A DNA stretch of 32,137 nt from Desulforamulus aeronauticus DSM 10349 (lineage in GTDB: Bacteria; Bacillota; Desulfotomaculia; Desulfotomaculales; Desulfotomaculaceae), in NCBI RefSeq assembly GCF_900142375.1, contig NZ_FRAR01000034.1, positions 1 through 32,137 on the forward strand, read 5' to 3'. This document shows, one piece after another, positions 8,133-15,598 of the stretch (positions are counted from its first letter, which is position 1; the number at the start of each line of letters is the position of its first letter). A program made the position numbers and the translations under genes. Below the pieces are notes generated by a model, which made no database searches, was not told the DNA's origin, and saw nothing but the letters and a program-made list of their open reading frames with translations.

Positions 8133-8154
8133 TAAAACCCGGCGCCAGGCCGGG
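8133..8154 (-). terminator. Terminator-like hairpin upstream of the tail-fibre gene
   Basis: On the minus strand CCCGGC and GCCGGG pair around CTGGC, followed by TTTTAAAT. It may end a lost upstream phage transcript. Confidence 0.55.
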
Positions 8155-8175
8155 CTAACGGGGAAAATATAAAAA

Positions 8176-8195
8176 TTCCCCGGGTGGGGTTTTAT
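8176..8195. terminator. Bidirectional terminator-like hairpin
   Basis: A CCCC/GGGG stem with a GGGT loop is flanked by A and T runs on both sides, so it could act in either direction. Confidence 0.4.
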
Positions 8196-8314
8196 TCATA
8201 CTCCACTAATTGATACCGAATTTCACTTCGTACATCATATAACTAAAATAGCAGAAAGACCTGGAGAAGGAGACACCGCTTTGGTGCCTCCTTAAATATC
8301 CCCTCCAATTCCTA

Positions 8315-8350
8315 CTGACACGTTTTATCAATACGTGTTATTATACGTAT
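8315..8350 (+). promoter_or_regulatory. hicAB promoter with palindromic operator
   Basis: A -35-like CTGACA (8315-8320) and a -10-like TATTAT (8339-8344) are 18 bp apart. Between and over them lies the inverted repeat ACACGT (8318-8323) / ACGTGT (8333-8338), with a second small palindrome TATACGTATA at 8342-8351. HicB antitoxins autorepress through operator palindromes, so this is the probable site. Confidence 0.6.
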
Positions 8351-8360
8351 AAGAAGGGGC

Positions 8361-8558
8361 TTGAAATCATATTTATCTAAAGAAATAATTAAAATACTTA
8401 ATAAAGACGAATGGTATCATGTCAACACAGTTGGTGACCACCACCACTTTAAGCACCCAACAAAAGCAGGCAAAGTAACGGTAACACACCCCAAAAAGGA
8501 TGTGCCGATAAAGACAGCTTTAAGCATATTTAATCAAGCAGGAATTAAAATAAACTAA
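8361..8558 (+). CDS. hicA: HicA-family mRNA interferase toxin (65 aa)
   Basis: A small basic protein with the HicA signature GDHHHFKHPTKAGKVTVTHP and PIKTALSIFNQAGI. HicA folds like a dsRNA-binding domain and cleaves mRNA with a conserved His; the candidate is in GDHHHFKHP. The TTG start follows AAGGGG. It sits 34 nt upstream of hicB on the same strand in the usual toxin-first order. It is probably a chromosomal or prophage-linked stability or stress module. The sequence appears intact. Confidence 0.88.
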   Translation: MKSYLSKEIIKILNKDEWYHVNTVGDHHHFKHPTKAGKVTVTHPKKDVPIKTALSIFNQAGIKIN

Positions 8559-8592
8559 TCCCTGCATCACCCCTTGAAAGGAGGTTTTAGCG

Positions 8593-9000
8593 TTGAAAAA
8601 GGACAGATATATATTCCCTGCTATTTTCGACTATGCCGATGATGGTATCTCCATCGAATTCCCGGACCTTCCCGACTGCCTACCCTGCGCCCACAGTGAT
8701 GAAGAAGCCGTCTCCAATACCAAGGAAGCAATGGCCCTGCACTTATATAGCATGGAGCAAGACGGAGACCAGATTCCAGAACCTACCCCGGTAACAAAAT
8801 TACAGCCTCAGAGAAATCAAGCGGTTGTCTTGGTAGATGTTTGGATGCCGGTTTATCGGAGTGCCATCGAAAATAAAGCGGTCAAAAAGACACTGACCAT
8901 TCCTAAGTGGCTAAATGACCTGGCAGAACAGGAGAAGGTTAATTTTTCCCAAATCCTACAGGAGGCCCTTAAGCAAAATCTCGGCATAAGCAACCGTTGA
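8593..9000 (+). CDS. hicB: HicB-family antitoxin (135 aa)
   Basis: The N-terminal half has the degraded RNase H-like HicB fold (YIFPAIFDYADDGISIEFPD, LPDCLPCAHSDEEAVSNTKE). The C-terminal part (KKTLTIPKWLNDLAEQEKV, FSQILQEALKQNLG) looks like a ribbon-helix-helix DNA-binding segment, used to repress the operon. It should bind HicA and block it. The TTG start has GGAGG ten bases before it, and a terminator follows directly, so hicAB is a two-gene transcript. Confidence 0.9.
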   Translation: MKKDRYIFPAIFDYADDGISIEFPDLPDCLPCAHSDEEAVSNTKEAMALHLYSMEQDGDQIPEPTPVTKLQPQRNQAVVLVDVWMPVYRSAIENKAVKKTLTIPKWLNDLAEQEKVNFSQILQEALKQNLGISNR

Positions 9001-9001
9001 T

Positions 9002-9025
9002 AACCACTGCTCGGTGGTTATTTTT
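9002..9025 (+). terminator. hicAB terminator
   Basis: AACCAC/GTGGTT stem followed by ATTTTTG, starting two bases after the hicB stop codon. Confidence 0.85.
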
Positions 9026-9031
9026 GTTCAT

Positions 9032-9053
9032 AAAGAAAGCACCCGCAGGTGCT
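9032..9053 (-). terminator. Terminator of the small membrane-protein gene
   Basis: On the minus strand AGCACC and GGTGCT pair around TGCG, followed by TTTCTTT. The stem overlaps the stop codon of the gene at 9052-9396. Confidence 0.65.
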
Positions 9054-9396
9054 ATTTTACTTTACCCATATTAAGAAAATTAGAGATTGCTTCAAAAATA
9101 CTAAGTGCTATTATGAATATTTGATTTAAGGTAAGTGAAGAAGGTATGCCAAATTCCAACTTCTTTGTTTCAGGATTAACGTTCAGTGTAAAAACAAAAA
9201 ATGCAAAAGATACATAAAATAATATCTTAAAAAGATTAGTTGTAATATCTAGACACAAAAAGGAACTATATGCACCTTCCCAAAGATCTAAAAATGAAAA
9301 AAATATGATCGAACTAATAATTAATAAATATACTATTGCAAACGGGAAAGTAACTTTAAGAACATCTTCCAATGGTATAGGTGGAAATGCATCCAT
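9052..9396 (-). CDS. Hypothetical membrane protein (114 aa)
   Basis: Not recognised. The protein shows a hydrophobic stretch at about residues 13-37 (TFPFAIVYLLIISSIIFF), another at about 52-72 (NLFKILFYVSFAFFVFTL) and a third near 90-105 (LNQIFIIALSIFEAI), with short polar loops. It is A/T-rich compared with the core genes to its right, in keeping with an accessory region. The nearest gene on its right (9551) is on the opposite strand, so the two diverge from 9397-9550. No partner or function is evident. Confidence 0.5.
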   Translation of the reverse strand: MDAFPPIPLEDVLKVTFPFAIVYLLIISSIIFFSFLDLWEGAYSSFLCLDITTNLFKILFYVSFAFFVFTLNVNPETKKLEFGIPSSLTLNQIFIIALSIFEAISNFLNMGKVK

Positions 9397-9550
9397 ATCT
9401 TAACCCCTCACCCCTTCCCGCCAAACTTCGACAGAAAGGGGTCTTTTGCCTTCCCCAAAATCCCGACAAACTTAGACAAAGGCTTAGCTTACCTGGCGTC
9501 GAAATAAGCAATAGTCTAGATTGCAAATATCGATAGGAGGGAGTGTAACA

Positions 9551-9742
9551 ATGAGCAAAAAAATTTATGCAAACATATTAGGTACATGGGTTGAATTGAA
9601 AGATACAGACACTATCTATAACACCAACCCATATACCTGGATTAAAGAAAATAATTTACATGATTTTACTTTTATTTGGATTGATTACAACGGTGTGGGA
9701 TATAAAATACATATTTCCCATATCCAAATTAAATCAATGTAA
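9551..9742 (+). CDS. Hypothetical small protein (63 aa)
   Basis: Not recognised. The sequence MSKKIYANILGTWVELKDTD... HDFTFIWIDYNGVGYKIHIS reads like a compact beta-rich domain without membrane segments or Cys. The frame opens earlier (9521), but the ATG at 9551 has AGGAGGGAG at proper spacing and is preferred. A strong terminator follows 20 nt after the stop, so it is probably transcribed alone. A 7-base match to a Spo0A box lies about 120 bp upstream. Confidence 0.55.
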   Translation: MSKKIYANILGTWVELKDTDTIYNTNPYTWIKENNLHDFTFIWIDYNGVGYKIHISHIQIKSM

Positions 9743-9761
9743 ATCTAGAATAATATTTTGC

Positions 9762-9798
9762 AAAAACACTCTTACTGCTTTCAAGAGTGTTTTTGTTT
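9762..9798 (+). terminator. Terminator of the 63-aa gene
   Basis: AAAAACACTCTT pairs with AAGAGTGTTTTT around a 9-nt loop, with more T after it. Confidence 0.9.
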
Positions 9799-9830
9799 GC
9801 CAACCGCTTATTCACGTGACTTTCTATAAA

Positions 9831-9869
9831 TTTGAACTCCTTAAAGATGTGACATTTAAGGAGTTCAAA
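9831..9869. repeat. Perfect 15-bp inverted repeat
   Basis: TTTGAACTCCTTAAA (9831-9845) and its exact complement (9855-9869) flank the 9-nt loop GATGTGACA. There is no T run, so it is not an ordinary terminator. It lies 36 bp beyond the terminator of the 63-aa gene. Confidence 0.85.
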
Positions 9870-10158
9870 TCACCCCATTAGATTTATTTTTGTAGGATAT
9901 GATGAAGCGTTGGTTACTGCCAATGAACCCGGTAAAATGGTACTAGACATCAACATAGCCGCCTCTATCGAAAAATTCGACTAGAAAGAAGTTGCCAGTT
10001 GCCTTGGGACATAGAATATTTCATCACTTTGAAAGAGTACAAATTCTATAGTGCAGTGGCTGTATGTATAGCTTACTCACGACCATCTCTAATATGAAAG
10101 GGTTGGTAAATAACAAAGCTTCAGAGTTAATACTTCTTCTATCTCAAAATTACGAGGC
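9870..10158. other. Gene-free stretch with a possible gene remnant
   Basis: A start-less frame (to the TAG at about 9984, plus strand) reads GYDEALVTANEPGKMVLDIN and a few more residues and could be the tail of a lost gene; no family is recognised. The rest, up to the comEC stop, shows nothing I can support. Confidence 0.35.
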
Positions 10159-12561
10159 TTACTTCCCTGTCTTCACTTGCCAAGTCGTTCCATCGGTAGT
10201 CAGAATAACGGCTCCCTGCTGGTCGGTTCGATAAATCCGACTCCCCAACTCCTTTAGTTTCTCCAAGGTTTTCGGAGCAGGATGGCCAAAACGGTTTCCC
10301 GCCCCTGCTGAGATCACAGCTATTTTAGGCTTGACTCGTTCAAAAAACTCCGGGTAAAAATAGCCGCTGCCGTGGTGAGGCACTTTGAGAACTTCCGTCT
10401 GTGACAGGATATTGCTCTGCACTAAATTTTTCTCGGCTTCCTCCTCAATATCTCCTGTAAAGAGTACACTGCGCCGGAGATAATCCAACCGAAACACCAA
10501 ACTGCTGTTGTTGGCATCTGAGCGTGTATGATGATATGCTGCCGTCGGCGATAAAAATCTGATGGTAACTAACGGATCAACCTTTAACTGGTCGCCTCCA
10601 GCGGCGGTACGATAGACAAGTCCTTGCTGTTTCATTTCTTGTAGTAAAATGTCATAGCCTTCATCCACCTTGTCTCCTGCCCCGAAACCATAGGGGGATA
10701 ATACTACCAACTTAACCGGCAAGGATTTAAGTACCGCCCTGGCACCACCGGCATGATCGGCGTGGGGGTGCGTAATCACCAAAACATCTAAACTGTTGAT
10801 ACCCAGCCGGTGCAGATACGGCACCACTGTATAGTTTCCTGCCCCTTTGCCAGTTATCAGTTCATCCTGCCAGCCACCGGCATCCACCAATAGGGTGTGT
10901 TCTCCAGGTGTAATAATCAGGGTGCTGTCTCCCTGTCCTACATCAATAAAATGCAGCTCCAATTGATGTTTAACTGGCCACAGCAACCAGGTTGCTGCCA
11001 GCAACAAGAAAACACAGCAGCCCAAGCCCCATTTAGTTCTTGCTGCAGGCTTTATAGCCTCGTCTAGCCAATTCCTTAGCTGTGCCCGCCACTCTGGCTG
11101 CTTGGTCAGTTCGACTAGCCCCACCAATAAAACATAATAGAATATCACTAGCCCTAGGGAAGGTGCCGGAATATACCAAGCGGCCCCGGGCAATGAGGTA
11201 CTCGCCTGCACCAGCCAGAGAAAGAGTCTGGTTAATAAATCTGTGGCTGTATTGATAAAACCAGCCAGTGGCAGGTAGATGAGCCCACCTAAAAGGCCCA
11301 TTCCGCCAAACAGCATAATAAGTACTACCAAATGCGTGGTAAGCAGGTTAGCCAAAATGGATACCGGTGAGATCAGGTTAAAATATAGTACCACCAAAGG
11401 CCAGGTGGCCAGTTGAGCGGCAAAGGGCACGGAAATCAACAAGGCTAGAGAAACCGGAACCCGCGGTAGCAATGAATTTAACTTTGGTGTTATGTATAAT
11501 AAACCCCACGTGGCCAGAAAAGAAAGCTGAAAACCAACATCAAACAAGTCCAGGGGATTGAAGATAAGGATAATACCCGCGGCAGCGGCCAGTGTGGTGG
11601 GCCAATCCTGCATACGGCCCAGGTGATTGGCAATCAGCAAAAGAATAGCCATCAGGGTAGCCCGCATGACTGCCGGTCCCATACCTGTCATCAAGGCATA
11701 AAAGAGCAGCACAGGAATGGCCACCCAGGCTGTAAAACGCCGGGGAAGTCTGAGCAGCCTCAGTACGGCCAGCACCAGTGCAGTAACCAGTCCTACGTGA
11801 TACCCTGATACGCTAAGGATATGAACCAGACCCGACTCATTGAAAGCCAGCTGTACATCAGCCGGTATCTCTCCCCGGGTACCAAAGAGGATACCTTTGA
11901 TCACCGAGGCACCAATCTTGGTCATGGTGTGGTCAAAAATCTGTTCCAGGTGATCTCGGATGGTGTAGGCTATACGGATAATGGGATTGCCTGATCTCCC
12001 TACTAATTTAATCTCTTTGGTATCTTTTACACTAAGGGTAGCGGCAATTCCTTGCCGTTGCAGCCAGGCCCGGTAATCAAAGGCGCCAGGGTTTCCCGGA
12101 GGCTCGGGTAGTGTTAAGAGACCTTTCATTTGGAGGATATCACCATAATGGTAAACCGGACCCTTAGCCCCCACCACTTTTACTCGTAAAACACCCGTCA
12201 TTTCCCTGGTCGTACCCTCGGCGGTCATCCGCAACAAACCCAGTTTGTAAAACACACCATCTGGCCGAATATCCGGGCGATCCTGTACTTCACCTACAAT
12301 TTGAATATTTTTACCCTGAAAAGCCGTCACCGGGGAATTTACCGCAGACACAGCAAGGCCTGTCCAGACCATTCCCAAGCATAGAAAAACACAAAAAAGG
12401 ACCCCTGCGTTATAACGCCAGGTCCTCCAAATACCAATAATGGCTAAGCCACAGGCAACTACGGTTGCTCCCATGACAAAGTTCATTTGTAAATCATAGG
12501 TTGTACCCACAACAATGCCTACTATAAATGCCAGCACTAGAAATAGGATTAACCTGTTCAT
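10159..12561 (-). CDS. comEC: ComEC/Rec2 DNA-uptake channel with metallo-beta-lactamase domain (800 aa)
   Basis: This is the inner-membrane channel that passes single-stranded DNA into the cell during natural transformation. The N-terminal part has membrane segments plus a soluble OB-like section (residues about 1-190). A multi-membrane competence domain follows (FNESGLVHILSVSGYHVGLV onward). The C-terminal metallo-beta-lactamase domain has LLVDAGG, THPHADHAGG (metal ligands), FTGDIEEEAE and KVPHHGSG. Length fits full ComEC. I chose the ATG at 12561: it has GGGGG just upstream and lies one base past the stop of the transglycosylase gene, so the two are coupled. It is the last gene of a comEA-transglycosylase-comEC group. 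Confidence 0.95.
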   Translation of the reverse strand: MNRLILFLVLAFIVGIVVGTTYDLQMNFVMGATVVACGLAIIGIWRTWRYNAGVLFCVFLCLGMVWTGLAVSAVNSPVTAFQGKNIQIVGEVQDRPDIRPDGVFYKLGLLRMTAEGTTREMTGVLRVKVVGAKGPVYHYGDILQMKGLLTLPEPPGNPGAFDYRAWLQRQGIAATLSVKDTKEIKLVGRSGNPIIRIAYTIRDHLEQIFDHTMTKIGASVIKGILFGTRGEIPADVQLAFNESGLVHILSVSGYHVGLVTALVLAVLRLLRLPRRFTAWVAIPVLLFYALMTGMGPAVMRATLMAILLLIANHLGRMQDWPTTLAAAAGIILIFNPLDLFDVGFQLSFLATWGLLYITPKLNSLLPRVPVSLALLISVPFAAQLATWPLVVLYFNLISPVSILANLLTTHLVVLIMLFGGMGLLGGLIYLPLAGFINTATDLLTRLFLWLVQASTSLPGAAWYIPAPSLGLVIFYYVLLVGLVELTKQPEWRAQLRNWLDEAIKPAARTKWGLGCCVFLLLAATWLLWPVKHQLELHFIDVGQGDSTLIITPGEHTLLVDAGGWQDELITGKGAGNYTVVPYLHRLGINSLDVLVITHPHADHAGGARAVLKSLPVKLVVLSPYGFGAGDKVDEGYDILLQEMKQQGLVYRTAAGGDQLKVDPLVTIRFLSPTAAYHHTRSDANNSSLVFRLDYLRRSVLFTGDIEEEAEKNLVQSNILSQTEVLKVPHHGSGYFYPEFFERVKPKIAVISAGAGNRFGHPAPKTLEKLKELGSRIYRTDQQGAVILTTDGTTWQVKTGK

Positions 12562-12562
12562 G

Positions 12563-13246
12563 CTAACCCCCAAGATAGCTGCGTTGGTAGGCAATCACTT
12601 TTTGCACGTAATTCGTTGTCTCCCGGTAGGGTGGCACCCCCTGGTATTTATCCACGGCACCGGGACCTGCATTATAGGCTGCTAAGGCCAGCTTTACATC
12701 TCCGTTATAACGAGCTAACATCCCTTTAAGATAACGAATTCCACCATCAATATTTTGCTCTGGATTATAGGGGTTTTCCACTCCCAAGCCACGGGCGGTT
12801 GCCGGCATCAACTGCATTAACCCGATAGCTCCACTTGGCGAGGTAGCGATAGGATTAAAGCCTGATTCCGCTCTGGCCACAGCTTTACATAGAGCCGGGT
12901 CAACACCATGACGCAAAGCAGCCCTCTCAACAAGCTCCTCATATTCCCCAGCCGAGCTGGCCTTCTGAAAGGCGGCTGCCACTGCTTGAGCCGAAGCTTG
13001 GACATTTTTCCGGGCTAATGGAGGCACTGCCGCAAGACGTATAGTAGACTTACTATTGACACCACTGTTGACAGAACCAGACTCCGCAGCCATTAATTTA
13101 GCCAGCAACAAAGAAAACTCTGCGGAGTTTTCTTGTTTATTGGCGGTAGTAATGGTAAGGCTGTTTTCCATTACCTGCAGACGAATTAATTGAGCCAACA
13201 TGGCTGCATCCATTGGGTTCACATCCTTAGGGTAGCTTTTGGCCAT
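12563..13246 (-). CDS. Lytic transglycosylase with SLT domain (227 aa)
   Basis: The C-terminal two thirds form an SLT/goose-lysozyme-type domain: the catalytic Glu is in [11 protein letters not shown], followed by [34 protein letters not shown] and [20 protein letters not shown]. It cleaves peptidoglycan between MurNAc and GlcNAc. The N-terminal third is a low-complexity linker with no obvious signal peptide, so export is unclear. Lying between comEA and comEC, with the stop one base before the comEC start, it may open the wall for the DNA-uptake apparatus; that role is inferred from context. The ATG has a weak ribosome site; the Met at codon 12 is an alternative. Confidence 0.9.
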   Translation of the reverse strand: MAKSYPKDVNPMDAAMLAQLIRLQVMENSLTITTANKQENSAEFSLLLAKLMAAESGSVNSGVNSKSTIRLAAVPPLARKNVQASAQAVAAAFQKASSAGEYEELVERAALRHGVDPALCKAVARAESGFNPIATSPSGAIGLMQLMPATARGLGVENPYNPEQNIDGGIRYLKGMLARYNGDVKLALAAYNAGPGAVDKYQGVPPYRETTNYVQKVIAYQRSYLGG

Positions 13247-13256
13247 CGGCCAATTA

Positions 13257-13889
13257 TTACTGTACGGTGATCAGTTGTTCCAGGTCGGCAAATTTCTTTT
13301 CACCAATGCCAGAAACATTCATTAAGTCCTGAGGACTCTGAAAAAGACCATTGGCCTGGCGATATTGGATAATTCTTTCGGCCAAGGCCGGACCAATGCC
13401 AGGTAAACTATCCAACTCGGAAATTCCTGCGGTATTTATATTCACCTTGCCAGTTGTATTGGCAACAGTTTTCTGGGAGGGTTTTCCTGCGGGTACTGGA
13501 GCAGTAACTGCCACTGACCCCGCTACAAGCGGCATAGCCTCATTGGGCTCAGTCTGTGGCGCAAGACTTGGTACAATTAGTTTGTGTTCATCTTTTAAAC
13601 GGGCTGCCAGGTTTAACCCACTTAGATCTGCTTCAGGCAACGCACCGGCCCGTTCAATAGCATCGTTAACCCTACTGCCTGGGGGTAATTTATAGAGTCC
13701 TGGTTTTTCCACCGCACCAGTTACATGAACCAACAAATCTCCTTCCTCCGGTGTAGACTCTGAACTGGAGGACCCTACCAGTTCTACTGTAGGAGATGGA
13801 CGACTGGCCAACCGATAACCTGCGGTGAATAGTAAAATGGCTGCTATAACTATAATGACTAGTTGTTCCTTGCGACCTAGGTTAAACAT
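13257..13889 (-). CDS. comEA: ComEA DNA receptor (210 aa)
   Basis: A single N-terminal membrane anchor ([16 protein letters not shown]) precedes an SLBB domain ([20 protein letters not shown], then [20 protein letters not shown]). After a Pro/Ala linker come two helix-hairpin-helix motifs ([20 protein letters not shown] and [16 protein letters not shown]). ComEA binds double-stranded DNA at the outer membrane face and hands it to ComEC. The frame opens earlier, but the ATG at 13889 has GGAGG six bases upstream. It heads the competence gene group on this strand. Confidence 0.93.
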   Translation of the reverse strand: MFNLGRKEQLVIIVIAAILLFTAGYRLASRPSPTVELVGSSSSESTPEEGDLLVHVTGAVEKPGLYKLPPGSRVNDAIERAGALPEADLSGLNLAARLKDEHKLIVPSLAPQTEPNEAMPLVAGSVAVTAPVPAGKPSQKTVANTTGKVNINTAGISELDSLPGIGPALAERIIQYRQANGLFQSPQDLMNVSGIGEKKFADLEQLITVQ

Positions 13890-14035
13890 AATAACCTCCG
13901 ATCCCAAAATATGAGCCAATAATAGGTATTTCTAGTTTTAACAGCATTTTCCTTCCTGGTTCACAAAAGGTTATAGAAGAATGTAAAAAAGATATTGATA
14001 GTGTATGATTGATTGACTATCTAATAATATATTAG

Positions 14036-14110
14036 AAAAACTAAGCCTCTGCCAAGTCTTTAGACGTACCCTATAAGGTATACAGGCAAACCGGCGGAGG
14101 ATTAGTTTGC
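14036..14110 (-). repeat. Structured intergenic repeat, copy A
   Basis: An outer stem of 16 bp with two mismatches joins 14038-14053 and 14093-14108. Inside are two small hairpins (GTCTTTAGAC; TACC-CTATAA-GGTA), giving a branched, cloverleaf-like fold. On the minus strand the element ends in GTTTTTCT. Ends and internal motifs resemble copies B (20599-20691) and C (22492-22571). The remainder of 13890-14196 holds an imperfect hairpin (about 14114-14150) and nothing else I can support. Confidence 0.6.
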
Positions 14111-14196
14111 TTTAGGCAAATCAGAAGTTTTTATACTTTCTAATTTGCCCGGAAAAATCTCCGATCCCCCAGAGGCCATACAAAGGCTATCCGTTT

Positions 14197-14892
14197 TTAC
14201 TTCCTTGCATGGGCATCGTTTTGAGGATCAATTAATAAATCGCCTTTATTGTTAAGGGTTGCCAGTAAAACTTTATCCGGTGTATACCCATTTTCAGCCA
14301 ATTTTTCTTTTAACCACGTCTCATCCAAATGAATGATTTGTAAATTTTCTTTGATGATTTCTCCATCCATTACCAACACTGCCGGAAGTCCTTCGTAGTC
14401 GGTGGCTATATTAAGATCGGCAGGGGTTACTGGTCTTTTTTGAGAACAGGGAATAACACTGAGTCTACCGGAGGGTTCCAGGATAGCATATTCTACATCT
14501 GAGATATCATGAAACCCCTTCTCCCGCAGCTGACTTAATAAATCATCCAGATTATACCGGGAAGAACGCATCTCATGCTTTAATAAACGACCATTTTCTA
14601 TGATGATCTGAGGCACTCCATAGAGTACCTTGCGCAATGGTCGATTCACCAGAGAGATATACGAAAATCCTACTTCCAATAAGCCTAGCGTAACAATGGG
14701 AACGATCCCGTGCCAGATCGGTATATCCAGGGAGCCCATAGGGATAGCAGCCAGTTCGGCCAGAATAATAGCCACCACAAAATCAAAGGTGGAAAGTTGC
14801 CCAATTTCCCTTTTACCCATTAACCGAACAATAATGAGTACCGCTACATAGATTACTACCGTTCGCCAAATATGGGGCCAAAGTTCCAGCAA
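14197..14892 (-). CDS. DUF421 (YetF/YdfS-type) membrane protein (231 aa)
   Basis: Three N-terminal membrane segments (VVIYVAVLIIVRLMG; FDFVVAIILAELAAIPMG; GIVPIVTLGLLEVGFSYIS) are followed by a cytoplasmic domain with the family motifs RLMGKREIGQL, NRPLRKVLYGVPQIIIENG and LLSQLREKGFHDISDVEYAI. The function of the family is not well defined; members are common in spore-formers. The frame opens at 14919, but GGAGG lies downstream of that codon and eight bases before the TTG at 14892, so the latter is the likelier start. Confidence 0.88.
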   Translation of the reverse strand: MLELWPHIWRTVVIYVAVLIIVRLMGKREIGQLSTFDFVVAIILAELAAIPMGSLDIPIWHGIVPIVTLGLLEVGFSYISLVNRPLRKVLYGVPQIIIENGRLLKHEMRSSRYNLDDLLSQLREKGFHDISDVEYAILEPSGRLSVIPCSQKRPVTPADLNIATDYEGLPAVLVMDGEIIKENLQIIHLDETWLKEKLAENGYTPDKVLLATLNNKGDLLIDPQNDAHARK

Positions 14893-14959
14893 CTTTTTCA
14901 CCTCCTGCAAAGCAATCAAGTTTATTATGCAGCAGTAGGCTCATTCTTATTCCTCTGTT

Positions 14960-15514
14960 TTATTTAAATTTCAACAGGCTACTCTTTGTTGTAGGAAAAA
15001 CACCGCCCCGTACAGCCCTTGAATCAGAAATATTAAAGAATGTTTCTGGTTGTACTTGATCCAATATATCCATGGCTCGCTTTAAATCCTTCCTTTTTAA
15101 GTGAACAAACACGATGGTTCGCTCACCATTTCGACCACAGCCACAGACGGTGGTTACCCCAAAACCGACTTCTCTAAACCTATCGCAAAGTCCCTCCACA
15201 TGTTCGGGAGAGGGAAAAACTTGCATGGACAGATGTCCCACTGCCAACCATGCTTCAATAGTGGAACCGACAAAGTTTCCTGTGGCAAAGCCTGCGGCAT
15301 AGGCAAAAATTTTGCCAGGATCGTCTAGGCCACCGCTGAGAGCCTGCCCCAAAGCAACAATAAAAATACTGACTTCCACAAAACCAACCAGGCTGGCAAT
15401 GGCTTTTTTTCCCCGCATCAGCATCAGTAGGCGCACTACGTCCAGGGACATATCCATTACCCTAGCGATAAAAATAAACAGGTACGCTCCCAGTGGCGTA
15501 TTTAGAAGTTCCAA
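14960..15514 (-). CDS. UPF0316 / DUF2179-type membrane protein (184 aa)
   Basis: Three predicted membrane segments (LFIFIARVMDMSLDVVRLLM; ASLVGFVEVSIFIVALGQAL; IFAYAAGFATGNFVG) are followed by a soluble ferredoxin-like domain (FREVGFGVTTVCGCGRNGER, then TIVFVHLKRKDLKRAMDILD, FFNISDSRAVRGG). This is the UPF0316 arrangement; the function is unknown. The TTG at 15514 has GGGGGAG six bases upstream; the frame itself opens at 15541. It precedes the DUF421 gene by 67 bp on the same strand, so the two may be co-transcribed. Confidence 0.85.
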   Translation of the reverse strand: MELLNTPLGAYLFIFIARVMDMSLDVVRLLMLMRGKKAIASLVGFVEVSIFIVALGQALSGGLDDPGKIFAYAAGFATGNFVGSTIEAWLAVGHLSMQVFPSPEHVEGLCDRFREVGFGVTTVCGCGRNGERTIVFVHLKRKDLKRAMDILDQVQPETFFNISDSRAVRGGVFPTTKSSLLKFK

Positions 15515-15544
15515 AAGTATCTCCCCCAATTTAACCACCAAAAG

Positions 15545-15572
15545 TCAAAGACACCGCTGCCGGTGTCTTTGA
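15545..15572. terminator. Terminator after leuS, usable in both directions
   Basis: A perfect 11-bp stem (TCAAAGACACC / GGTGTCTTTGA) with loop GCTGCC lies 26 nt beyond the leuS stop. The T tract on the minus strand is short, so strength is uncertain. Confidence 0.65.
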
Positions 15573-15598
15573 TTTTTAGTTCATAATTTATACACAAA

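Larger units (their letters stand above)
7923..8314. other. Gene-free junction between the prophage remnant and the hicAB region
   Basis: No gene is supported here. It holds the tail-fibre ribosome site, a terminator-like hairpin on the minus strand (8133-8154), a CCCC-GGGT-GGGG hairpin with T/A flanks (8176-8195) and an imperfect hairpin around 8267-8292. No baseplate or other upstream tail genes are seen, so the prophage is truncated about here. Confidence 0.6.
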
